Notes under the pieces: model-generated
The model's database searches: none
The model's input: the letters and a program-made list of their open reading frames with translations, nothing else
What the model was told of the DNA's origin: nothing
Shown: piece by piece, positions 51,731 through 64,000 of the stretch
How positions within the stretch are numbered: position 1 is the stretch's first letter
How the letters are laid out: every line of letters starts with the position of its first letter
Translations under genes and position numbers: made by a program
DNA from: Streptomyces sp. NBC_00459
Lineage (GTDB): Bacteria; Actinomycetota; Actinomycetes; Streptomycetales; Streptomycetaceae
Assembly (NCBI RefSeq): GCF_036013955.1
Contig: NZ_CP107903.1
Span: forward strand, 7,192,001 to 7,256,000
Reading direction: 5' to 3'
Length of the DNA stretch: 64,000 nt

Positions 51731-52630
51731 ATGGCTCCGACCTCCACTCCGCAGACCCCCTTCGGGCGGGTCCTCACCGCCATGGTCACGCCGTTCACGG
51801 CGGACGGCGCGCTCGACCTCGACGGCGCACAGCGGCTCGCCACCCACCTGGTGGACGCAGGCAATGACGGCCTGGTCATCAACGGCACCACCGGCGAGTC
51901 GCCGACCACCAGCGACGCGGAGAAATCGGATCTCGTACGAGCCGTACTGGAGGCGGTCGGCGAGCGGGCCCACATCATCGCGGGCGTCGGCACCAACGAC
52001 ACCCACCACAGCATCGAACTGGCCCGCGCGGCCGAGAAGACCGGTGCCCACGGCCTCCTGACGGTGACGCCGTACTACAACAAGCCCCCGCAGGAGGGCC
52101 TGTACCGGCACTTCGCGGCCATCGCCGACGCCACCGAACTCCCGGTCATGCTGTACGACATCCCCGGCCGCAGCGGCGTCCCGATCAGCACCGAGACGAT
52201 CGTCCGACTCGCCGAGCACCCCCGGATCGTCGCCAACAAGGATGCCAAGGGAGACCTCGGCCGAGCCAGCTGGGCCATCGCCCGCTCCGGCCTCGCCTGG
52301 TACTCCGGCGACGACATGCTGAACCTGCCGCTGCTCTCCGTGGGCGCGGTCGGCTTCGTCTCGGTCGTCGGCCATGTCGTCACGCCCGAGCTGCGCACCC
52401 TCGTCGAGGCGTACGCCTCCGGGGACGTCCAGAAGGCCACCGAGATCCACCAGAAGCTGCTCCCGGTCTTCACGGGCATGTTCCGTACCCAGGGCGTCAT
52501 GACCACCAAGGCCGCGCTCACCCTCCAGGGCCTGCCCGCCGGGCCGCTGCGCGCTCCCATGGTCGAGCTGTCGGCCGACGAGATCGCCCAGCTCAAGATC
52601 GATCTTGCTGCCGGCGGGGTACAGCTCTGA
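51731..52630 (+). CDS. dapA: 4-hydroxy-tetrahydrodipicolinate synthase
   Basis: A 299-residue aldolase that condenses pyruvate with aspartate semialdehyde, the first step toward DAP and lysine. The barrel shows AMVTPF, NGTTGESPTT (near residue 50), VTPYYNKPPQEGLYRHF with the catalytic Tyr, and IVANKDAKGDLGR with the Schiff-base Lys (near 168). The ATG at 51731 is preferred over the frame extension to 51722, given the leaderless -10 box. It precedes RNase J by 128 bases, an order conserved in actinobacteria. Confidence 0.97.
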   Translation: MAPTSTPQTPFGRVLTAMVTPFTADGALDLDGAQRLATHLVDAGNDGLVINGTTGESPTTSDAEKSDLVRAVLEAVGERAHIIAGVGTNDTHHSIELARAAEKTGAHGLLTVTPYYNKPPQEGLYRHFAAIADATELPVMLYDIPGRSGVPISTETIVRLAEHPRIVANKDAKGDLGRASWAIARSGLAWYSGDDMLNLPLLSVGAVGFVSVVGHVVTPELRTLVEAYASGDVQKATEIHQKLLPVFTGMFRTQGVMTTKAALTLQGLPAGPLRAPMVELSADEIAQLKIDLAAGGVQL

Positions 52631-52758
52631 CACCAGACTTCACAACTGAATAGCGGGACATCTCTGTCCGCAGCCCACATCCAACAACTGCTTTTGCACG
52701 AACGTCATGCGCGCCACGTGCCTTGCCGGTACGTGGCGCGTGTGGTGAGGAGAGTCTT

Positions 52759-54444
52759 TTGAGTCATCCGCATCCTGAACTCGGCGCCCCGCCGAAGCTC
52801 CCGGAGGGCGGCCTGCGGGTCACCCCGCTGGGCGGCCTCGGCGAGATCGGCCGCAACATGACCGTCTTCGAGTACGGCGGTCGCCTGCTGATCGTCGACT
52901 GCGGCGTGCTCTTCCCCGAGGAGGAGCAGCCCGGAATCGACCTGATCCTGCCGGACTTCACGTCCATCAGGGACCGTCTCGACGACATCGAGGGCATCGT
53001 CCTCACGCACGGCCACGAGGACCACATCGGTGCCGTCCCCTACCTCCTGCGGGAGAAGCCGGACATCCCGCTGATCGGCTCCAAGCTGACCCTCGCCTTC
53101 ATCGAGGCGAAGCTCCAGGAGCACCGCATCCGCCCGTACACCCTTGAGGTGACGGAGGGGAACCGTGAGCGCATCGGCCCCTTCGACTGCGAGTTCATCG
53201 CGGTCAACCACTCCATTCCGGACGCCCTCGCGGTCGCCATCCGCACCCCCGCGGGCATGGTCGTCCACACCGGCGACTTCAAGATGGACCAGCTCCCGCT
53301 GGACGGCCGCCTCACGGACCTGCACGCTTTCGCGCGGCTGAGCGAAGAGGGCATCGACCTTCTCCTCTCCGACTCCACGAACGCCGAGGTTCCGGGCTTC
53401 GTCCCGCCCGAGCGAGACATCTCGAACGTGCTGCGCCAGGTCTTCGCGGGTGCCAGCAAGCGGGTCATCGTGGCGAGCTTCGCGAGTCACATCCACCGGA
53501 TCCAGCAGATCCTGGACGCGGCCCACGAGTACGGCCGCAGGGTCGCCTTCGTCGGCCGCTCTATGGTCCGCAACATGGGCATCGCCCGGGACCTGGGCTA
53601 TCTGAAGGTCCCGCCGGGCCTGGTGGTGGACGTCAAGACGCTGGACGACCTCCCGGACCACCAGGTCGTACTGGTGTGTACAGGCTCCCAGGGCGAACCG
53701 ATGGCCGCGCTGTCCCGCATGGCCAACAGGGACCACCAGATCCGGATCGTCCAGGGCGACACGGTGATCCTTGCCTCGTCCCTGATCCCCGGCAACGAGA
53801 ACGCGGTGTACCGCGTGATCAACGGCCTGACCCGCTGGGGCGCGCATGTGGTCCACAAGGGCAACGCCAAGGTGCACGTCTCCGGCCATGCCTCGGCCGG
53901 CGAGCTCCTGTACTTCTACAACATCTGCAAGCCGCGCAACCTGATGCCGGTCCACGGCGAATGGCGCCACCTGAGGGCCAACGCCGAACTGGGCGCCATG
54001 ACGGGCGTCCCGCACGACCGGATCGTCATCGCGGAGGACGGCGTGGTCGTCGACCTCATCGAGGGCAAGGCGAAGATCTCCGGCAAGGTCCAGGCGGGGT
54101 ACGTGTACGTCGACGGTCTCTCGGTCGGGGATGTCGGCGAGCCCGCCCTGAAGGACCGCAGGATCCTCGGAGACGAAGGCATCATCTCGGTCTTCGTGGT
54201 GATGGACTCGTCCACGGGCAAGATCACGGCCGGTCCGCACATCCAGGCCCGCGGCTCGGGCATCGAGGACTCCGCCTTCACCGACGTCGTCCCGAGAATC
54301 GCCGAGGTCCTGGAGCGGTCGGCACAGGACGGGGTGGTGGAGCCCCACCAGATGCAGCAGCTCATCCGCCGCACTCTGGGCAAATGGGTGTCGGACACGT
54401 ACCGCCGCCGCCCGATGATCCTCCCGGTCGTCGTGGAGGTCTGA
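52759..54444 (+). CDS. rnj: ribonuclease J
   Basis: A 561-residue beta-CASP metallo-beta-lactamase nuclease with endo- and 5'-3' exoribonuclease activity in RNA maturation and decay. The zinc motif HGHEDHIGA is near residues 76-84, with HTGDFKMD and VSGHAS later; ASFASHIHRIQQI and the C-terminal KWVSDTYRRRPMILPVVVEV are typical. A TTG start at 52759 is chosen: GAGGAGA lies 6 bases upstream and the protein then begins MSHPHPELGAPPKLPEGGL. It ends 45 bases before a strong terminator. Confidence 0.97.
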   Translation: MSHPHPELGAPPKLPEGGLRVTPLGGLGEIGRNMTVFEYGGRLLIVDCGVLFPEEEQPGIDLILPDFTSIRDRLDDIEGIVLTHGHEDHIGAVPYLLREKPDIPLIGSKLTLAFIEAKLQEHRIRPYTLEVTEGNRERIGPFDCEFIAVNHSIPDALAVAIRTPAGMVVHTGDFKMDQLPLDGRLTDLHAFARLSEEGIDLLLSDSTNAEVPGFVPPERDISNVLRQVFAGASKRVIVASFASHIHRIQQILDAAHEYGRRVAFVGRSMVRNMGIARDLGYLKVPPGLVVDVKTLDDLPDHQVVLVCTGSQGEPMAALSRMANRDHQIRIVQGDTVILASSLIPGNENAVYRVINGLTRWGAHVVHKGNAKVHVSGHASAGELLYFYNICKPRNLMPVHGEWRHLRANAELGAMTGVPHDRIVIAEDGVVVDLIEGKAKISGKVQAGYVYVDGLSVGDVGEPALKDRRILGDEGIISVFVVMDSSTGKITAGPHIQARGSGIEDSAFTDVVPRIAEVLERSAQDGVVEPHQMQQLIRRTLGKWVSDTYRRRPMILPVVVEV

Positions 54445-54488
54445 CGGCCGCAGAGGGCGCCTGAGCTGCCCCTCGTACGCGTGAACCC

Positions 54489-54528
54489 GGAGCGGGGCTC
54501 CTCGATTTGCATCGAGGAGCCCCGCTCC
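54489..54528 (+). terminator. terminator after RNase J
   Basis: An 18-bp perfect stem (54489-54506 with 54511-54528), loop TTGC, isolates the rRNA operon from the dapA-rnj unit. Confidence 0.92.
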
Positions 54529-54603
54529 AGTAGGTTTACGGCTCCGCCAGCGAGGGAACCCGACGCCACTGTGCACCAGGGACCAACCCGAGCGGGGCGG
54601 AAA

Positions 54604-54720
54604 TTCCGACTCAGAACTTCTGATAAAGTCGGAGTCGCCGGAAAGGGAAACGCGAAAGCGGGATCCTGGAAAGCGCCGAGGAAATCGGATACGGAAACGG
54701 TCTGGTAGAGTCGGAAACGC
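54604..54720 (+). promoter_or_regulatory. rrn promoters: rRNA operon promoter region
   Basis: Two -10-like boxes share their downstream sequence: TAAAGTCGGA (54624) and TAGAGTCGGA (54706). The 5' leader that follows contains TTGAGAACTCAACAGCGTG (54787-54805), a conserved Streptomyces rrn leader segment that recurs in modified form in the 16S-23S spacer. Between 54529 and 54961 there is no gene. Confidence 0.65.
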
Positions 54721-54961
54721 AAGACCGAAGGGAAACTGCCCGGAGGAAAGCCCGAGAGGGTGAGTACGAAGGAAGCGTCCGTTCCTTGAGAACTCAACAG
54801 CGTGCCAAAAATCAACGCCAAGTTTGTTGATACCCCGTCTCTCCCGTTCGGGAGGACGAGGTTCCTTTGAAGCAGTAAACACAGCGAGGACGCTGTGAAC
54901 GGTCGGGCTTATTCCGCTTGACTGTTCCGCTCTCGTGGTGTGACCCGATTACGGGTTGACA

Positions 54962-59931
<4,970 letters not shown>

Positions 59932-59936
59932 TCAGT

Positions 59937-59953
59937 TGCTCGCGTCCACTGTG
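59937..59953 (+). other. 23S processing stem, right half
   Basis: TGCTCGCGTCCACTGTG pairs perfectly with 56788-56804. Confidence 0.85.
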
Positions 59954-60026
59954 TTGGTTCTGAAACCACGAACAACCCCATGCCCGGGGCCACCGGGTGT
60001 GGTGCGGTTGATATGTGTTTCACCGT

Positions 60027-60145
60027 GTTTCGGTGGTCATAGCGTGAGGGAAACGCCCGGTTACATTCCGAACCCGGAAGCTAAGCCTCACAGCGCCGAT
60101 GGTACTGCAGGGGGGACCCTGTGGGAGAGTAGGACACCGCCGAAC
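60027..60145 (+). rRNA. rrf: 5S ribosomal RNA
   Basis: A 119-base 5S gene from GTTTCGGTGGTCATAGCGTG to GACACCGCCGAAC, with complementary ends and the conserved CCGAACCCGGAAGCTAAGC loop. Confidence 0.97.
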
Positions 60146-60153
60146 AAATATTG

Positions 60154-60198
60154 AAAGGGTTGGATCCAGAACTTCGGTTCGGGATCCAACCCTTTTTT
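60154..60198 (+). terminator. rRNA operon terminator
   Basis: AAAGGGTTGGATC pairs with GATCCAACCCTTT around an AGAACTTCGG-type loop, followed by a T-run. It lies 9 bases after 5S. Confidence 0.94.
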
Positions 60199-60244
60199 GT
60201 TGTGCGTCACTTGGCGTTCACGTATCGCGCCCAACATCCAGAGC

Positions 60245-60922
60245 ATGAGTACTGCTGCAATGCTCAGGGCCGCCGGCGTCGGAGTCGGTGACGAGGTCGT
60301 CGTGCCCGCCTTCGGGAACGTGGAAGTCGCCGAGTCTGTGATTCTGGCCGGCGCGCTGCCGGTGTTCGCCGACATAGATCCGGTGACCTACTGCCTGGAC
60401 GTGTCAGGTGTCGAGGCGGCCATAACTCCGCGGACGGCGGCTGTAGTTGTCGTACACCGCTTCGGGAGGCCGGCCGACATGGGGACGTTGATCGAGGTCG
60501 GGCAGCGGCGCGGGCTTCTGGTGTTGCAGCACGGTGAGTCCGAGGCGCCGTACGACGAGATCGCTCAGCGGCGGCAGCGGGCGGCGTTTCTCGATCTGAA
60601 GCTGAGGGGTGTGCGGACGCCCGATGACGGCGACGGGCACACCTATCAGCAGTACGTCGTGCGGGTGCCCGGTAACGGTCGGCCCGATCGGGATGCCTTC
60701 GCTCGGGCCCTGCGGGCCAGGGGAGTTGACTGCCGGGTGCCGGTGAAGGCGCCGGTGCATCGCATGCCCGCGTTCCGCTGCTGTGTCTCGCTGCCCGCGA
60801 CCGAGTCTGCTGTCGACGAGACGCTGGCGCTGCCGGTGGACGCCTCGTTGACCAAGCGGGACATGCAGCGGATCGTCTCCGCGTGCAACTCGCTCGGAGG
60901 GTTGCTGCAGCCTGCGTTCTGA
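60245..60922 (+). CDS. short DegT/DnrJ/EryC1/StrS-family protein without the PLP lysine region
   Basis: A 225-residue protein matching the N-terminal and C-terminal parts of sugar-aminotransferase-type DegT proteins: LRAAGVGVGDEVVVPAFGNVEVAESVILAGALPVFADIDP, then YQQYVVRVPGNGRPDRDAFARALRARGVDCRVPV. The middle of about 100-150 residues, which normally contains the HDCAQAHG and FYPTKNLG lysine segments, is absent; LVLQHGESEAPYDEIAQRR jumps directly to the later helix. Catalysis by PLP is therefore unlikely. The frame is intact, which suggests a retained, altered role rather than fresh decay. The start at 60245 has no clear ribosome site. Confidence 0.75.
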   Translation: MSTAAMLRAAGVGVGDEVVVPAFGNVEVAESVILAGALPVFADIDPVTYCLDVSGVEAAITPRTAAVVVVHRFGRPADMGTLIEVGQRRGLLVLQHGESEAPYDEIAQRRQRAAFLDLKLRGVRTPDDGDGHTYQQYVVRVPGNGRPDRDAFARALRARGVDCRVPVKAPVHRMPAFRCCVSLPATESAVDETLALPVDASLTKRDMQRIVSACNSLGGLLQPAF

Positions 60923-60935
60923 TGGTGCGGCGTAG

Positions 60936-60965
60936 TTGGGAGCACGGGGCTGTTCGGGGTATGAT
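60936..60965 (+). promoter_or_regulatory. tRNA-Thr promoter
   Basis: TTGGGA (60936-60941) and TATGAT (60960-60965) are spaced by 18 bases, about 40 bases before the tRNA gene. Confidence 0.7.
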
Positions 60966-61004
60966 CTATTTCGTTGCCGCGAGGGAGACCTCGAAAAGCA
61001 GCTG

Positions 61005-61077
61005 GCCCCCCTAGCTCAGTCGGCAGAGCGTCTCCATGGTAAGGAGAAGGTCAACGGTTCGATTCCGTTGGGGGGCT
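61005..61077 (+). tRNA. tRNA-Thr (anticodon GGT)
   Basis: The acceptor stem GCCCCCC/GGGGGGC, D-arm TAGCTCAGTCGGCAGAGC, anticodon stem TCTCC/GGAGA with loop ATGGTAA (anticodon GGT at 61038-61040), and T-arm GGTTCGATTCC are complete. CCA is encoded at 61078-61080. Confidence 0.97.
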
Positions 61078-61082
61078 CCACA

Positions 61083-61116
61083 CAGAAGGCCCCGCCCAGT
61101 TGGGCGGGGCCTTCTG
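61083..61116. terminator. terminator after tRNA-Thr
   Basis: A 16-bp perfect stem (61083-61098 with 61101-61116) and a 2-base centre lie 3 bases after CCA and before the convergent regulator gene, so it may serve both strands. Confidence 0.9.
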
Positions 61117-61135
61117 CATGCCCGTCGTCAGTCCA

Positions 61136-63883
61136 TCAGTCCTTCTGCAGACCCGGTACGCGCATCGCCAGGATCGCCATGTCGTCGGACGCGGGATCGG
61201 AGGCGAAGCGTTCGACGGCGCGCATGATCCGGGCCGCCACCGCGCCGGCCGTCAGTCCCGTACACGTCGTGAGGACGTCCGCCAGACCGTCGTCGCCCAG
61301 CATGCGGGTGCCCTCGCGGCGTTCCGTGACGCCGTCCGTGACGCAGAGGAGGACGTCGCCGGGGTCGAGGGTGATCGTCTGCTCGTACAACTCCAGGTCT
61401 TCCAGGACGCCCAGGAGGGGCTGGGGCTCCGCTGCCGCTTCCACGGTGCCGTCAGGACGCAGCCGGAGTGGGAGGGGATGGCCGGCGCAGACCACCTTCA
61501 GTACGGCGCTGCCGTCCTCCTGGGGCCACAACTCGCCGTACAGGAGCGTCAGGAAGCGGCTGCGGGCGCCCTCGTCGAGGATCGCCGAGTTGAGGCGCTC
61601 CAGGACCGCGGGGCCGCCGAAGCCCTCCCTAGCCAGCAGGCGGAGCGCGTGGCGGGCCAGGCCCGTCACCGCCGCGGCTTCGGGGCCCGTACCGCAGACG
61701 TCGCCGATGGCGAAGCCGTAGGCGCCGTCGCGGATGGGGAAGAGGTCGTAGAAGTCGCCACCGACCTCGTTGCCCTCGCCGGCCGCGCGGTAGATGACCT
61801 CCACCTCGACGCCCTCGATGTCCGGCAACTCCGGGGGCAGAAGGCTGCGTTGGAGGGACTGGCTGATGGCGGTGCGTTCCGAGTAGAGGCGGGCGTTGTC
61901 CAGGGCCAGGGCGGCCCGGCGGCTCAGGTCCTCGGCCAGTTCCAGGATTTCCTGGCGGAAGTGTTCGTCCGTCGGCTTGCCCAGGGTGAGCATGCCGATC
62001 ACACGGTTGCGGGCGACCAGGGGGAGGACGACCGTCTCGCCGCCGACTGCCGCCGCCGTGGCGAGAGTTGTGCCGATGCCCGAGCTGACCGAGGTGGGTG
62101 AGTTGAGGCCCAGGCTGCGCATGGACGTACGCAGGGCCGCCTGATGGGCTGCCGCCGCGGGGGCCGACCAGACGCGGGCGCCGGGGGTGGGGACCGGGTC
62201 CGGTGGGGCGATCTTCGACAGGAGGGCCTTGAGGCCGTCGATGCGGTCCTCGTCCTCGTGCAGGACGTACGAGAGATACGGCTCCGAGGCCTGGTCGGCG
62301 ATCGTGTAGACCGCGCACCAGGTCGCCAGGGTCGGGACCGTCATCTGGGCCATGAGCGCGAGGGTCTGGTCGCGGTCGAGCGTTCCGGCGAGGAGGTCGG
62401 AAGCCTCCACCAGGAAGCTGAGGGAACCTCGGCGCAGGCGTTCCAGTTCGCCCAGACGGGCCGATTCCACTGCCAGCGCGATGCGATCCGCGGCGAACTG
62501 GAGGCGCAGGGCCTCCTCGTTCGTGAAGCGGCCGGGGGACTCGGCGGCGACGCCCAGGGAACCGGTGAGGCGGCCTTCCACCTTCAGGGGGACGGTGACG
62601 ACCGAGCGCATGCCCGTGCCGCTCAGGAGGGGGACGGCACCGGGGACGACCGAGAGGTCGTCGTGGACGGCCGGCATACGCGCCGAGCCGTAGCGGCCGG
62701 GACCTGCCTCGACCGGGACGCGGGCGAAGCGCTGGCGGGCGGAGGGGAGACCCGTAGAGGCCCGCACCTCCAACTCCGTTTCGTCGTCAGTGGCCAGGAG
62801 CAGGAAGGCGGAGTCGGCGTCAAGCATGTCGCGGGCGCGTTCCACCGTGCGCTGGAGCAGGCCGTCGAGGTCGTCCGGGGCCGGGGAGCCGATGAACACC
62901 TCGAACGGGTCGGTGTTCGGGCCGTCGGAGCTCGACGTGGTGTCGGACGAGCTGCCGCGCAACGGGGTCTGCAGGACCGCCCGTTCGTGGTCGCGCACGA
63001 GAAGGCAGACCGTCGAGGGCTCGCCTTCCGTGTCGCGGACGCGGAGGTGGGAGGCGTACACCGGGATGACCCGGCCGTTGGCGCCCCTTATGCCGTAACT
63101 GCCTTCCCAGCGGGAGAGCTGGAGGGCCTCGGCGACGCCGGTGCTGGTGCCCGGGGTGTGCGGCCAGGCGGCGAGGTCGGTGAGGGGCTTTCCGATGACC
63201 GACTCGGGTGAGTAGCCGAAGAGTTCGTCGGCGTCCTCGTTCCACGCCGCGATGGATCCGGTGCGGTCGATCTGGATGACGGCGACGCGGACCCGGCCGT
63301 CGGCCAGCGGGAGGAGGGCCGCAGGGAGGGACGGGCCCGCGGAACGGGTGCCCACCGCCCGTTCCGGGAGGTCGAGTTGGAACCAGACCTGTTTCTGCGT
63401 GGACGTGTACTCCACGCCCCAGCGTCCGGCCAGGGCCGCGCACAACTGGAGGCCGCGGCCTCCCTCGCGGTCGGGGCTGCCCATGTTGGCGGGCGAGCCC
63501 TGGAGAGGGATCTCGCGCTCCGGGTAGCGGTCGGCCACCTCGATGCGGACGCCGTCGTCACTGCGTAGACACAGGACGTCCGCGGAGGTGCCCGCGTGGA
63601 TGACCGCGTTGGTCACCAGTTCGCTCGTGAGGACCACGGCGTCGTCGACGATGTCCGCGAAGCCCCAGCCCTGCAGGGTGTCGCGGACGAAGGAACGGGC
63701 GGTCGCTACTGATCGCCCGACTGGGTCGAAGGTGGCAGCCGCGCGCGCGGTGATCACAGAACTCCTCGTCCGGTTGTCGGCATGCAGCGTGCCGGGGCCG
63801 ACCCGTTCCTGCCGGGGCAGGGTCTGGTTCCCCGTCGGCCGGGGATCCTGGGGTGTTCCCCCGGGATGCAGTCCGGTGGTCAT
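61136..63883 (-). CDS. osaC: OsaC-like HATPase/PAS/GAF/PP2C (SpoIIE-type) regulator
   Basis: A 915-residue multidomain regulator. The N-terminal anti-sigma-type HATPase (residues about 45-175) has DDAVVLTSELVTNAVIHAGT and GGRGLQLCAALAGRWG. A PAS domain (near 200-305; IDRTGSIAAWNEDADELFGYSPESVIGKPL) and two GAF domains (near 325-475 and 490-650) follow, then the PP2C/SpoIIE phosphatase with EVGGDFYDLF, IGDVCGTGP, VTDGVTE and SDDMAIL. The combined kinase-like and phosphatase parts suggest control of an anti-sigma-antagonist switch. In S. coelicolor OsaC (SCO5747, from memory) has this layout and resets sigma-B after osmotic stress. The ATG at 63883 has GGAGGGG 8 bases upstream. Bases 63884-64000 hold its upstream region. 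Confidence 0.9.
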   Translation of the reverse strand: MTTGLHPGGTPQDPRPTGNQTLPRQERVGPGTLHADNRTRSSVITARAAATFDPVGRSVATARSFVRDTLQGWGFADIVDDAVVLTSELVTNAVIHAGTSADVLCLRSDDGVRIEVADRYPEREIPLQGSPANMGSPDREGGRGLQLCAALAGRWGVEYTSTQKQVWFQLDLPERAVGTRSAGPSLPAALLPLADGRVRVAVIQIDRTGSIAAWNEDADELFGYSPESVIGKPLTDLAAWPHTPGTSTGVAEALQLSRWEGSYGIRGANGRVIPVYASHLRVRDTEGEPSTVCLLVRDHERAVLQTPLRGSSSDTTSSSDGPNTDPFEVFIGSPAPDDLDGLLQRTVERARDMLDADSAFLLLATDDETELEVRASTGLPSARQRFARVPVEAGPGRYGSARMPAVHDDLSVVPGAVPLLSGTGMRSVVTVPLKVEGRLTGSLGVAAESPGRFTNEEALRLQFAADRIALAVESARLGELERLRRGSLSFLVEASDLLAGTLDRDQTLALMAQMTVPTLATWCAVYTIADQASEPYLSYVLHEDEDRIDGLKALLSKIAPPDPVPTPGARVWSAPAAAAHQAALRTSMRSLGLNSPTSVSSGIGTTLATAAAVGGETVVLPLVARNRVIGMLTLGKPTDEHFRQEILELAEDLSRRAALALDNARLYSERTAISQSLQRSLLPPELPDIEGVEVEVIYRAAGEGNEVGGDFYDLFPIRDGAYGFAIGDVCGTGPEAAAVTGLARHALRLLAREGFGGPAVLERLNSAILDEGARSRFLTLLYGELWPQEDGSAVLKVVCAGHPLPLRLRPDGTVEAAAEPQPLLGVLEDLELYEQTITLDPGDVLLCVTDGVTERREGTRMLGDDGLADVLTTCTGLTAGAVAARIMRAVERFASDPASDDMAILAMRVPGLQKD

Positions 63884-64000
63884 GGTGCGGTGCCCCTCCG
63901 ATGCCTGCCCGCTCGTGGTCGTGCCACCGCCCAGACCGGACGGACCGGTGTGGCTGGACAGCCGTATGCAAGGTTACTTACCTTCGCGGTCCGTGCGGAT

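Noticed and set aside
63970..63990. Inverted sequence AAGGTTACTTACCTT considered as an iron-regulator (IdeR/DmdR) box
   Set aside because: The half-site spacing is two bases shorter than the known iron box and symmetry is imperfect.

Overview
The window is high-GC, uses GTG and TTG starts freely, and carries the actinobacterial arrangement rimP-nusA-ylxR-infB-ylxP-rbfA-truB, an IF2 with a very long Gly/Pro/Arg-rich N-terminus, and a 16S-23S-5S operon with no tRNA in its spacer. This points to a Streptomyces chromosome. From memory, the gene order from dxr to the SpoIIE-type phosphatase follows the S. coelicolor SCO5694-SCO5747 core region. No transposase, integrase, prophage gene or CRISPR array was seen.

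Bases 1-9740 are an accessory carbohydrate block. It holds a GH42 beta-galactosidase (5' end outside the window), a GH95-type glycosidase, a secreted GH12 endoglucanase, a sulfotransferase, a GH31 alpha-xylosidase/alpha-glucosidase and a LacI-type regulator with palindromic operators. These enzyme families together fit breakdown of (fucosylated) xyloglucan. Bases 9970-12490 hold an acyl-CoA dehydrogenase and a secreted lamin-tail-domain protein.

Bases 12646-20277 hold the MEP-pathway genes dxr and ispG around a site-2 protease, two GNAT proteins and proS. Bases 20414-23801 are a tightly overlapping five-gene redox module: a small membrane-anchored Ser/Thr/Asp-rich protein ending in an ApbE-type flavinylation motif, ApbE, a heme-b membrane protein, a NuoF-like flavoprotein and a three-cysteine ferredoxin. 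Next come a probable APH-fold pseudokinase, a lipoprotein and a ferritin-like protein on the minus strand.

Bases 26081-33398 are the translation/transcription operon rimP to truB. It is followed by a 1231-residue protein that joins an apparently dead trypsin-like domain to a P-loop NTPase, ribF, a 1429-residue EspI-like MinD ATPase (minus strand) and a DUF397 gene. Then come rpsO-pnp-M16 protease-dapB, a small membrane protein, a PH-like membrane protein, thyX, dapA and RNase J.

Bases 54489-60198 hold the rRNA operon with leader, promoters, processing stem and terminator. After it are a short DegT-family protein, tRNA-Thr(GGT) and an OsaC-like HATPase/PAS/GAF/PP2C regulator.

Two dispersed repeat families recur between genes. 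One of them also lies in frame inside the pseudo-trypsin/NTPase gene. The strongest candidates for something new are the redox module with a minimal flavin carrier, the pseudo-trypsin/NTPase protein with its embedded repeat, the three overlapping mini-ORFs in front of infB, and the EspI-like gene standing without an ESX locus.
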